Below are positions 19,753-27,702 of a stretch of DNA of 64,000 nucleotides, piece by piece. A program made the translations under genes and the position numbers. Location: the NCBI GenBank assembly GCA_024235955.1, contig JACKLJ010000002.1, positions 434,001-498,000 on the forward strand, read 5' to 3'. The notes below the pieces were generated by a model that worked only from the letters and a program-made list of their open reading frames with translations, made no database searches and was not told the origin of the DNA. Within the stretch, counting starts at the first letter, position 1. Each line of letters begins with the position of its first letter. Origin of the DNA: Burkholderiaceae bacterium. Its GTDB lineage: Bacteria; Pseudomonadota; Gammaproteobacteria; Burkholderiales; Burkholderiaceae_C.

Positions 19753-19778
19753 GGCTTGTCTCCTGAATAATCGCGCCA

Positions 19779-20726
19779 ATGTACCAAGAAGCCCCCTACC
19801 AGCCCCGGCGCGCCGCGCGCAGCGAAGCCGCCTCCATCCGCCTGCACCGCTACCACGTCCTCGCGTGGGGCCAGCCCTCCGCGGCCAGGCCGCCGCTGGT
19901 GCTGGTGCACGGCTGGATGGATGTGGCGGCCTCGTACCAGTTCATGGTCGATGCGCTGTCGGAAGCGTTTCTGGAAGACCGCCTCGTCATCGCGCCCGAC
20001 TGGCGCGGCTTCGGCCACACCACAGGCCCGGCCTGCGACCACTACAGCTTCGCCGACTACCTGGGTGACCTGGAATTCCTGCTCGACCACTACGCCGGCG
20101 ACCGCCCGGTGGATCTGGTGGGTCACAGCATGGGCGGCAACGTGGCCATGATGTACGCGGGTACGCGGCCTGCGCGCATCCGCCGGTTGGTGAACCTGGA
20201 GGGCTTCGGCATGCCTGCCACCCGCCCCGCACAGGCGCCCGGCCGCTACGCGCGCTGGATCGACGAGATCAGGACCCTGCACGCCGGCGGCAGCGCGCTC
20301 AAGACCTACGACAGCCAAGCCGGCGTGGCCGCTCGGCTGATGAAGACCAACCGCCGCCTGCCGCAGGGCAAGGCCGACTGGCTGGCCGGCCAGTGGTCGG
20401 AGCCGCGCCAGGATGCCGACGGCACCACGCGCTGGCACATCCTGGGCGACGCCGCGCACCGCGTGGTCAACCCGCAGCTCTACCGGGTGGAAGAGGCGCT
20501 GGCGCTGTACGCTCACATCAGCGCGCCGACGCTGATGATCGAGGCCGAGGACGACAGCCTGCCCGGCTGGTGGAACGGCAAGTTCACGCTGGACGAGTTC
20601 CACGAACGCCTGAAGTCCGTGCCCGACCTGCGCCGCGTGGTGCTGCCCGACTGCGGCCACATGCTGCACCACGACCAGCCCGAGCGGCTGGCGCGCGAGA
20701 TCGAGGGCTTTCTGCAGGCTGCCTAA
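19779..20726 (+). CDS. alpha/beta hydrolase
   Basis: A 315-residue alpha/beta-fold hydrolase. The oxyanion-hole strand is LVLVHGWMD, the nucleophile elbow GHSMGG, the acid probably lies in LMIEAEDDSLPGW, and the histidine in LPDCGHMLHHDQPERLA. The overall pattern resembles epoxide hydrolase/lipase-like esterases; no substrate can be assigned. The gene is divergent from the acyl-CoA synthetase with only 26 bp between starts. There is no Shine-Dalgarno sequence, and AATAAT ends seven bases before the ATG, so a leaderless or very short-leader transcript is possible. Confidence 0.83.
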   Translation: MYQEAPYQPRRAARSEAASIRLHRYHVLAWGQPSAARPPLVLVHGWMDVAASYQFMVDALSEAFLEDRLVIAPDWRGFGHTTGPACDHYSFADYLGDLEFLLDHYAGDRPVDLVGHSMGGNVAMMYAGTRPARIRRLVNLEGFGMPATRPAQAPGRYARWIDEIRTLHAGGSALKTYDSQAGVAARLMKTNRRLPQGKADWLAGQWSEPRQDADGTTRWHILGDAAHRVVNPQLYRVEEALALYAHISAPTLMIEAEDDSLPGWWNGKFTLDEFHERLKSVPDLRRVVLPDCGHMLHHDQPERLAREIEGFLQAA

Positions 20727-20911
20727 GCGCAGTCGCACACGTCGCGGCACCGAGCCGCATGAGAAAATAGGTGGTTTCGAGCCGGCGCGCGTCCTTGACG
20801 CGCCCTGTCGCCACTGCGCGGCCCGTTGGCTCCTGACCCGTACCGTAGGGCTGGCGCAAGGCCTTGGAGCCGAGCGCCACCCATCCACCCGACCACCCTG
20901 GACAATCCACC

Positions 20912-22016
20912 ATGGACGCAGAACACCTCAACCAGATCGAAACCCGCCTCGAAGACCTCAGTGCGCGCACCGCCGCGCTACGGGGGTATCTTTGACTACG
21001 ATGCCAAGGCCGAACGCCTGCGCACGGTGAACGCGGCGCTGGAAGATCCCGCCGTCTGGAACGATCCCAAGAAGGCCCAGGAACTGGGCAAGGAAAAGAA
21101 ATCGCTCGACGACGTGGTCGGCGTGCTCGACCGTCTGACCAGCGAGCTGGCCGACAACAGCGAGCTGTTCGCCATGAGCCGCGACGAGAGCGATGACGGC
21201 GGTCTGCTGGCCATCGAACAAGAGGCCAACCAGCTCGCCGCCACCGTGGAGCAGCTCGAGTTCCGCCGCATGTTCAACCAGCCGGCCGACCCGAGCAACG
21301 CCTTCCTCGACATCCAGGCCGGCGCCGGCGGCACCGAGGCGCAGGACTGGGCCAGCATGCTGCTGCGCCAGTACCTCAAGTACGCCGAACGCAAGGGCTT
21401 CAAGACCACGGTCGAGGACGAATCCCCGGGCGAACAGGCAGGCATCAAGGGCGCCACCATCAAGATCGAGGGCGACTACGCCTTCGGCCTGCTGCGCACC
21501 GAAACCGGCGTGCACCGCCTGGTCCGCAAGAGCCCGTTCGATTCCGCCGGCGGGCGCCACACCAGCTTCGCCAGCGTGTTCGTCTACCCGGAGATCGACG
21601 ACTCGATCGAGATCGACATCAACCCGGCCGATGTGCGCACCGACACCTACCGCGCCAGCGGCGCCGGCGGCCAGCACATCAACAAGACCGATTCGGCCGT
21701 GCGCCTGACGCACATCCCCACGGGCATCGTCGTGCAGTGCCAGGACAGCCGCAGCCAGCACAGCAACCGCGACGTCGCCTGGCGCCGCCTGCGCTCGCGC
21801 CTGTACGACCACGAGATGCGCAAGCGCATGGAAGAACAGCAGAAGCTCGAGGACAGCAAGACCGACGTCGGCTGGGGCCACCAGATCCGCAGCTACGTGC
21901 TGGACCAGAGCCGCATCAAGGACCTGCGCACCAACGTCGAGATCAGCAACACCCAGAAGGTGCTGGACGGCGATCTGGACGCCTTCATCGAGGCCAGCCT
22001 GAAACAGGGCGTGTGA
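20912..22016 (+). CDS. prfB: peptide chain release factor 2 (programmed +1 frameshift)
   Basis: RF2 recognises UGA and UAA stop codons. The gene is split by the classic autoregulatory frameshift: the first frame runs 27 codons from the ATG at 20912 to an in-frame TGA at 20993-20995. The slip site CTT TGA C then moves ribosomes +1 to continue at GAC 20994. The full product is 367 residues. It has the RF2 anticodon-like SPF motif (RKSPFDSAGGRHTSF) and the catalytic GGQ (SGAGGQHINKTDSAVR). The in-frame CGGGGGTAT upstream of the slip serves as the internal Shine-Dalgarno-like stimulator. Ends without visible terminator, followed by a family 1 repeat. Confidence 0.96.
20984..20996 (+). promoter_or_regulatory. 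prfB programmed frameshift site
   Basis: GGGGGTATCTTTGAC context: G-rich stimulator, CTT slip codon, TGA stop and following C. Low RF2 lets the ribosome pause at TGA and shift +1, raising RF2 synthesis. This is the well-known autoregulatory loop of the gene. Confidence 0.95.
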
Positions 22017-22019
22017 CGC

Positions 22020-22088
22020 TTTTTTCAAGCCAAACTGGCCTGCAGCCCATATGCAGCAGGCGCAGGCGGCTATCAACAACAGAGCAAT
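22020..22088 (+). repeat. dispersed repeat, family 1
   Basis: Forward copy between prfB and pepN. A T-tract, AAACTGGCCTGCAGCCC, then CAGGCGCAGGCGGCTATCA. It is one of the few intergenic copies lying between co-directional genes. Confidence 0.8.
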
Positions 22089-22100
22089 CAGGAACACCCG

Positions 22101-24899
22101 ATGCGTGAAGCCCAAGCCACCATCACCCGCCGCCAGGACTACGCCCCGCCGGCGTTCTGGATCGACACCGTCGATCTGACCTTCGACCTGGATCCGGCCA
22201 AGACGCGCGTGCTGAACAAGATGACGCTGCGCCGCAACCCGGCCGTGCCGGCGCAGCCGCTCAAGCTCGACGGCGACGAGCTGAACCTCTCGCGCGTGCT
22301 GCTGAACGGCCAGGGCTGCAGCTTCCGCATGGAAGGCGAGCAGCTGGTGCTGGAGAACCTGCCCGAGGGCGACGCGCCTTTCGATCTGGAGATCTTCACC
22401 ACCTGCAACCCCGAGAAGAACTCCAAGCTCATGGGCCTGTTCATGAGCGGCGGCGATTTCTTCACCCAGTGCGAGGCCGAGGGCTTCCGCCGCATCACCT
22501 ACTTCCTGGACCGGCCGGACGTGATGGCCACCTACACCGTCACCCTGCGCGCCGACCAGGCGCGCTACCCGGTGCTGCTGTCCAACGGCAACCTGCTGGA
22601 CGAAGGCGAGCTGGAAGGTGGACGCCACTACGCCAAATGGCACGACCCGCACAAGAAGCCCAGCTACCTGTTCGCCGTGGTGGCCGGCCAGCTGGTGGCG
22701 CGCGAGCAGCGCATCGCCACGCGCTCTGGCAGCGAGCACCTGCTGCAGGTCTACGTGCGTCCGGGCGACCTCGACAAGACCGAGCACGCGATGAACTCGC
22801 TCATCCACTCGGTGCTGTGGGACGAGGCGCGCTTTGGCCTCAAGCTCGACCTGGAGCGCTTCATGATCGTGGCCACCACCGACTTCAACGCCGGTGCCAT
22901 GGAGAACAAGGGCCTGAACATCTTCAACACGAAGTACGTGCTGGCCAAGCCCTCCACCGCCACCGACGGCGACTACGACGCGGTGGAAAGCGTGATCGGC
23001 CACGAGTACTTCCACAACTGGACGGGCAACCGCGTCACCTGCCGCGACTGGTTCCAGCTCTCGCTCAAGGAAGGCCTGACGGTGTTCCGCGACCAGGAGT
23101 TCAGCATGGATCTGGCCGGCACCGACAGCGCGCGCGCCGTCAAGCGCATCGAGAACGTGATCGACCTGCGCGCCGCCCAGTTCCCGGAAGACGCCGGCCC
23201 CATGGCCCACCCGGTGCGGCCCGACGAATACCTGGAGATCAGCAACTTCTACACCACCACCGTCTATGAAAAAGGCGCGGAGGTGGTGCGCATGTACCAG
23301 ACCCTGCTGGGCCGCGAGGGCTTCCGCCGGGGCATGGACCTGTACTTCCAGCGCCACGACGGCCAGGCCGTGACCTGCGACGATTTCGCCCAGGCCATGG
23401 CCGACGCCAACCCCGCCAGCGAACTGGCGCGCCTGCTGCCTCTGTTCAAGCGCTGGTACGCCCAGGCCGGCACGCCGGTGGTGCGGGCCGAGGGCCGTTA
23501 CGACGCCGGCGCCCGCACCTACACGCTCCAGCTGTCGCAGAGCTGCCCGCCCACGCCGGGCCAGCCGGCCAAGGAGCCGTTCGTGATCCCGGTGCGGCTG
23601 GGCCTGGTGGGGGCCGACGGCGCCGACCTGCCGCTCAGGCTGGACGCGGCGCAGGCGCCGGTCGGTACCAGCCACACCTACGTGCTGACCGAGTGCGAGG
23701 CCACCCTCACCTTCCACGACGTGCCGGCCGAGCCCGTGCCTTCTCTGCTGCGCGGCTTCTCCGCCCCGGTGGAACTCGACTGGGACGCCACGCCCGATCA
23801 GCTGATGCACCTGCTGGCGCACGACAGCGACCCCTTCAACCGCTGGGAAGCCGCACAGCGCCTGGGCCTGCAGATTGCTATCGATCTGATAGAGGACACC
23901 GAAGGCACCGTGCCGGCCCAGCCGCTGAACGATGCCTACCTGGCGGCGCTGCGCAGCGTGCTGCGCGACCCCTCGCTGGACGCCGCCTTCAAGGAACTGG
24001 TGCTCACGCAACCCGACGAGGACTACATCGCCGAGCAGCTCGACGACGTCGATCCGCAGCGCATCCACGCCGTGTGCGACGCCATGGAGCTGCAGCTCGC
24101 CCAGGCGCTGCAGGCCGACTGGCAGCAGGCCTACGAGGCGCACCAGCACACGGGCGGCTACTCGCCCGATCCGGTGTCGGCCGGCCGCCGCTCGCTCGCC
24201 GGCCTGGCGCTGCACATGCTGTGCCTGGCCGCGCGCGAGGCCGGCGACACCGTGTGGCCCGGCAAGACGCTGCAGCGCTTCAAGGACGCCGGCAACATGA
24301 CCGACCGCCTGAACGCGCTGCAGGCCCTGGTCTACGCCGGCCATCCGCTGGCCGAGCGCGCGCTGGCACGCTACTACGAGCTGCTGCGCCACGAGCCGCT
24401 GGCGCTGGACAAATGGTTTGCGCTGCAGGCCCACGCGCCCGACCGCAACGGCAACATCCTGGGGGCCGTGAAGCAGCTCATGAAGCACCCGGACTTCAGC
24501 ATCCGCACGCCCAACCGGGCGCGCAGCCTGATCTTCAGCTACTGCCACGGCAACCCGGCCGCCTTCCACCGCACCGACGGCGCCGGCTACGCCTTCTGGG
24601 CCGACCGCGTGCTGGAGCTCGACACCATCAACCCGCAGGTGGCCGCCAGGCTGGCGCGCGCGCTGGACCGCTGGGCCAACCTGGCCGAGCCCTACCGCAG
24701 CGCCGCGCGCCAGGCCATCGAGCGCGTGGCCGCCAAGGCGGAACTCAGCAACGACGTGCGCGAGGTCGTCACCCGCGCGCTGGCCAGCCAGACCGCCGGC
24801 GAAGCCGCTGCCGTAATGGCGGACGACGACGCCGAGCCCGCGCCCCCCGAGGCCCGCACTGCCCCCACCCCCGACACCGAGCCCAAGGACCTGCCATGA
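22101..24899 (+). CDS. pepN: aminopeptidase N
   Basis: A 932-residue M1 zinc metallopeptidase removing N-terminal residues from peptides in the cytoplasm. The exopeptidase motif GAMENKG lies near residue 271. The zinc site is HEYFH (His301, Glu302, His305) with Glu324 in SLKEGLTVF, and the catalytic Tyr lies in the YEKGAEVVRMYQ segment. An all-helical C-terminal domain ends in a Pro/Ala-rich tail. Length is slightly above the E. coli enzyme (870) because of this tail. The stop overlaps the fbp ATG as ATGA, so the two are coupled. Confidence 0.95.
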   Translation: MREAQATITRRQDYAPPAFWIDTVDLTFDLDPAKTRVLNKMTLRRNPAVPAQPLKLDGDELNLSRVLLNGQGCSFRMEGEQLVLENLPEGDAPFDLEIFTTCNPEKNSKLMGLFMSGGDFFTQCEAEGFRRITYFLDRPDVMATYTVTLRADQARYPVLLSNGNLLDEGELEGGRHYAKWHDPHKKPSYLFAVVAGQLVAREQRIATRSGSEHLLQVYVRPGDLDKTEHAMNSLIHSVLWDEARFGLKLDLERFMIVATTDFNAGAMENKGLNIFNTKYVLAKPSTATDGDYDAVESVIGHEYFHNWTGNRVTCRDWFQLSLKEGLTVFRDQEFSMDLAGTDSARAVKRIENVIDLRAAQFPEDAGPMAHPVRPDEYLEISNFYTTTVYEKGAEVVRMYQTLLGREGFRRGMDLYFQRHDGQAVTCDDFAQAMADANPASELARLLPLFKRWYAQAGTPVVRAEGRYDAGARTYTLQLSQSCPPTPGQPAKEPFVIPVRLGLVGADGADLPLRLDAAQAPVGTSHTYVLTECEATLTFHDVPAEPVPSLLRGFSAPVELDWDATPDQLMHLLAHDSDPFNRWEAAQRLGLQIAIDLIEDTEGTVPAQPLNDAYLAALRSVLRDPSLDAAFKELVLTQPDEDYIAEQLDDVDPQRIHAVCDAMELQLAQALQADWQQAYEAHQHTGGYSPDPVSAGRRSLAGLALHMLCLAAREAGDTVWPGKTLQRFKDAGNMTDRLNALQALVYAGHPLAERALARYYELLRHEPLALDKWFALQAHAPDRNGNILGAVKQLMKHPDFSIRTPNRARSLIFSYCHGNPAAFHRTDGAGYAFWADRVLELDTINPQVAARLARALDRWANLAEPYRSAARQAIERVAAKAELSNDVREVVTRALASQTAGEAAAVMADDDAEPAPPEARTAPTPDTEPKDLP

Positions 24900-25918
24900 G
24901 CACCCGCATCGCCCTCACCCGCTACCTGGTCGAGAAGCAGCGCGTCGACGGCCATATCCCTTCTCAGCTGCGCCTGCTGCTGGAAGTGGTGGCGCGCGCC
25001 TGCAAGAGCATCAGCCACGCCGTCAACAAGGGCGCCCTGGGCGGCGTGCTGGGCTCAGCCGGCAGCGAAAACGTGCAGGGCGAGGTGCAGAAGAAGCTCG
25101 ACATCATCGCCAACGAGGTGCTGATCGACGCCAACGAATGGGGCGGCCACCTGGCCGCCATGGCCAGCGAGGAGATGGACGCCATCCACGTGGTGCCCAA
25201 CCGCTACCCCAAAGGCGAGTACCTGCTGCTGTTCGATCCGCTGGACGGCTCCAGCAACATCGAGGTCAACGTCAGCATCGGCACCATCTTCAGCGTGCTC
25301 AAGATGCCCGAGGGCGACCGCGGCGTGGAAGAGGCCGATTTCCTGCAGCCCGGCCGCTGCCAGGTGGCCGCCGGCTACTGTGTGTACGGCCCGCAGACCA
25401 CGCTGGTGCTCACCGTGGGCGACGGCGTGGCCATGTTCACGCTCGACCGCGAGCAGGGCTCCTTCGTGCTCACCGAGGACAACGTGCGCATTCCCGAGGA
25501 CACGAAGGAATTCGCCATCAACATGAGCAACATGCGTCACTGGGACGAGCCGGTGAAGCGCTACATCGATGAGTGCCTGCAGGGCAAGGAAGGCCCGCGC
25601 GGCAAGGACTTCAACATGCGCTGGGTGGCCAGCATGGTGGCCGACGTGCACCGCATCATGACCCGCGGCGGTATCTTCATGTACCCCTGGGACAAGCGCG
25701 AGCCGCAAAAGCCCGGCAAGCTGCGCCTCTTGTACGAGGCCAACCCCATGGGCTGGCTGATCGAGCAGGCCGGCGGCGCCGCCACCAACGGCCACCAGCG
25801 CATCCTGGACGTCCAGCCGCGCCAGCTGCACGAGCGTGTGAGCGTGATCCTCGGCAGCAGGAACGAGGTGGAACGCGTGACCGCCTACCACCAGGAAGCC
25901 GCCGCGGTCAGCGCCTGA
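24896..25918 (+). CDS. fbp: class 1 fructose-1,6-bisphosphatase
   Basis: A 340-residue gluconeogenic phosphatase converting fructose 1,6-bisphosphate to fructose 6-phosphate. The metal-binding signature FDPLDGSSNIEVNVSIGTIF and the substrate loop GGIFMYPWDKREPQKPGKLRLLYEANPM with the EQAGG motif are complete. N-terminal LTRYLVEKQ is typical of proteobacterial class 1 enzymes. In Burkholderiales this enzyme also serves the Calvin cycle when that is present, but no other Calvin genes are in the window. Translationally coupled to pepN. Confidence 0.95.
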   Translation: MSTRIALTRYLVEKQRVDGHIPSQLRLLLEVVARACKSISHAVNKGALGGVLGSAGSENVQGEVQKKLDIIANEVLIDANEWGGHLAAMASEEMDAIHVVPNRYPKGEYLLLFDPLDGSSNIEVNVSIGTIFSVLKMPEGDRGVEEADFLQPGRCQVAAGYCVYGPQTTLVLTVGDGVAMFTLDREQGSFVLTEDNVRIPEDTKEFAINMSNMRHWDEPVKRYIDECLQGKEGPRGKDFNMRWVASMVADVHRIMTRGGIFMYPWDKREPQKPGKLRLLYEANPMGWLIEQAGGAATNGHQRILDVQPRQLHERVSVILGSRNEVERVTAYHQEAAAVSA

Positions 25919-26039
25919 GCGCGGGCGCTCCGCGCCCCGTGGCAGGTCTTCGCATGTAACGCTCCGTCACCACGCGCGGTTGCGCCGCGAGTCCGCGGCC
26001 ACCAGAATGGCTGGCACCAGCCAGCCATGGGGAGGCAGC

Positions 26040-27593
26040 GTGCAACGTGTGGGCCCGATCCTTCAGTTCCTGGGTTGCCAGGACAACGTCTGGGGCATCA
26101 GCATCCTCGTGGTCACGGATGCGGGCGATGCCCAGCCTGAGCTGGGCTTCGCGCGCGCCGCGCTCGCCACCACCTGCTCAAGCGCGCCGGTACCGGGGCT
26201 TCCCTGCACCGCCTGGCGCTTCGACACCGGCATTCCGCTGACGGACGCGCCCCAGACGGTCGACTACTTCCTGGCCGGCCAGGCCTACCGGTTCGAGCTG
26301 CCTGCGGCCGATGCCATGCCGACGCTGGGCTATGTCTCCTGCAACGGCTATTCCGACGCGCGGGCGCGCCGGCTGCAGCGCGCGCCCAATGCACTGTGGG
26401 AGCACATGGCGCAGCTGCACGGCACGCGCGCCGCGCCGGGTGGCGCCCCTGCGGGGCCGTTGCACCTGCTGCTGCACGGCGGCGACCAGGTCTACAGCGA
26501 CGACATGTGGGCCGCCCTGCCCGAGCTGCGCGCCTGGTCCGAGCGCGACTGGTACCAGCGCTGCACCGTGCCGCTCACCGACAGCCTGCGCAGCGACCTG
26601 CAGACGCACTTCGCGCAGCTGTACATCACACGCTGGAGCGAGCCGGTCATCGCGCACCTGCTGGCGCGCGTGCCCTCGGTGATGATGTGGGACGACCACG
26701 ACATCATGGACGGCTGGGGCTCACGCCTCGCGCAGCTGCACGACAGCCCCGTCTGCCAGGGCCTGTTCGCCATCGCCAAGGCAGCCTTCGAGCTGTTCCA
26801 GCGCCAGATGTTCGGTGCGCCGCCACCGGCCACGCTGCCGGGCCAGCTGGTGCACCACAGCGCCTACCGTGTCGGCCCCGCCGGCCTGCTGGTGCTGGAC
26901 ATGCGCAGCGAGCGCCGGCCGCTCCCGGACCCGGGCAGCGCCGCCGAGCAGGCTGGCGCCATCGAGCAGGTGGTCAGCGCCCAGGGCTGGCAGGCCGTCT
27001 ACGCATGGCTGGACGCACAGGCCGGCCCGGCCCTGAAGCACCTGTTCGTGATGAGCAGCATCCCCGTGCTGCACCCCAGCTTCGCCACGCTGGAGGGTCT
27101 GCTGGGCGCCATGCTCGGCCAGCAGGAGCTGGAAGACGACCTGCGCGACCACTGGACGAGCCGCCCCAACCTGGCCGAGCGGCTGCGCCTGATCCACCGC
27201 CTGCTGGACGCCAGCGCCCGCGGCACGCGCATCACCGTTCTGTCGGGCGACGTGCACGTGGCCGCGCTGGGCGTGATCGAATCCGACCGGCGGGACGTGC
27301 CCGCCAACGCCAACGTCATCAACCAGCTCACCTCCAGCGGCATCGAGCATCCGGCGCCTGCGGGCGTGGCGCTGTCGTTCGTGGAGCAGGCCTGCCAGCT
27401 CCCCGAAACCATCGACCGCGGCATCACCGGCACCATGATGGCCTTCCCCACCAGCACCCAGCACATGATCGGCCGGCGCAACTACCTCACGCTGCACCCC
27501 GACGCGCCCGGCGGTGATGACCGCTACTGGGCCAACTGGTGGGCGGAAGACGTGGCCTACCCCTACACCAAGGTCATCCACCCCGTGGGTTGA
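26040..27593 (+). CDS. PhoD-like metallophosphatase
   Basis: A 517-residue protein of the alkaline phosphatase D / calcineurin-like superfamily. Metal-ligand motifs are HGGDQVYSDDM, MMWDDHDIMDGWGS and VLSGDVHVAALG; YVSCNGYSD precedes them. Unlike classic PhoD it has no twin-arginine signal, so it is probably cytoplasmic. Similar proteins are annotated as PhoD-like phosphatases of unknown substrate. The start is uncertain: GTG at 26040 has GGGAGG just upstream, whereas an ATG at 26007 and another at 25980 are in frame. It converges on polA, with a family 1 repeat in between. Confidence 0.75.
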   Translation: MQRVGPILQFLGCQDNVWGISILVVTDAGDAQPELGFARAALATTCSSAPVPGLPCTAWRFDTGIPLTDAPQTVDYFLAGQAYRFELPAADAMPTLGYVSCNGYSDARARRLQRAPNALWEHMAQLHGTRAAPGGAPAGPLHLLLHGGDQVYSDDMWAALPELRAWSERDWYQRCTVPLTDSLRSDLQTHFAQLYITRWSEPVIAHLLARVPSVMMWDDHDIMDGWGSRLAQLHDSPVCQGLFAIAKAAFELFQRQMFGAPPPATLPGQLVHHSAYRVGPAGLLVLDMRSERRPLPDPGSAAEQAGAIEQVVSAQGWQAVYAWLDAQAGPALKHLFVMSSIPVLHPSFATLEGLLGAMLGQQELEDDLRDHWTSRPNLAERLRLIHRLLDASARGTRITVLSGDVHVAALGVIESDRRDVPANANVINQLTSSGIEHPAPAGVALSFVEQACQLPETIDRGITGTMMAFPTSTQHMIGRRNYLTLHPDAPGGDDRYWANWWAEDVAYPYTKVIHPVG

Positions 27594-27631
27594 GACCCGG
27601 CGTGCGGCGCCGGCCCTCTCCCGCAGCGCCA

Positions 27632-27702
27632 GAAGACTCCACTTTTCATAGCTGCCTGCGCCCGTCAATAAAGGGCTGGAGGCCGATTTTCTTCAAAAAA
27701 TC
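27632..27702 (-). repeat. dispersed repeat, family 1 (convergent gap)
   Basis: Reverse copy between the phosphatase and polA, ending at the polA stop codon: CATAGCTGCCTGCGCCCG, AAAGGGCTGGAGGCCGA, then a run of A after CTTC. Confidence 0.8.

Noticed and set aside
23872..23896. ATTGCTATCGATCTGATAG inside pepN, similar to the end of a family 1 repeat
   Set aside because: Only about 19 bases match and the core GCAGGCAGC is missing, so chance similarity is likely.
20958..24569. Very long open frame on the minus strand over prfB and pepN
   Set aside because: Antisense to two well-supported genes. The product is repetitive and lacks any domain.
25923..25937. GGGCGC/GCGCCC hairpin just after fbp as a terminator
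   Set aside because: A six-base stem without a T-tract in a very GC-rich region is weak evidence.
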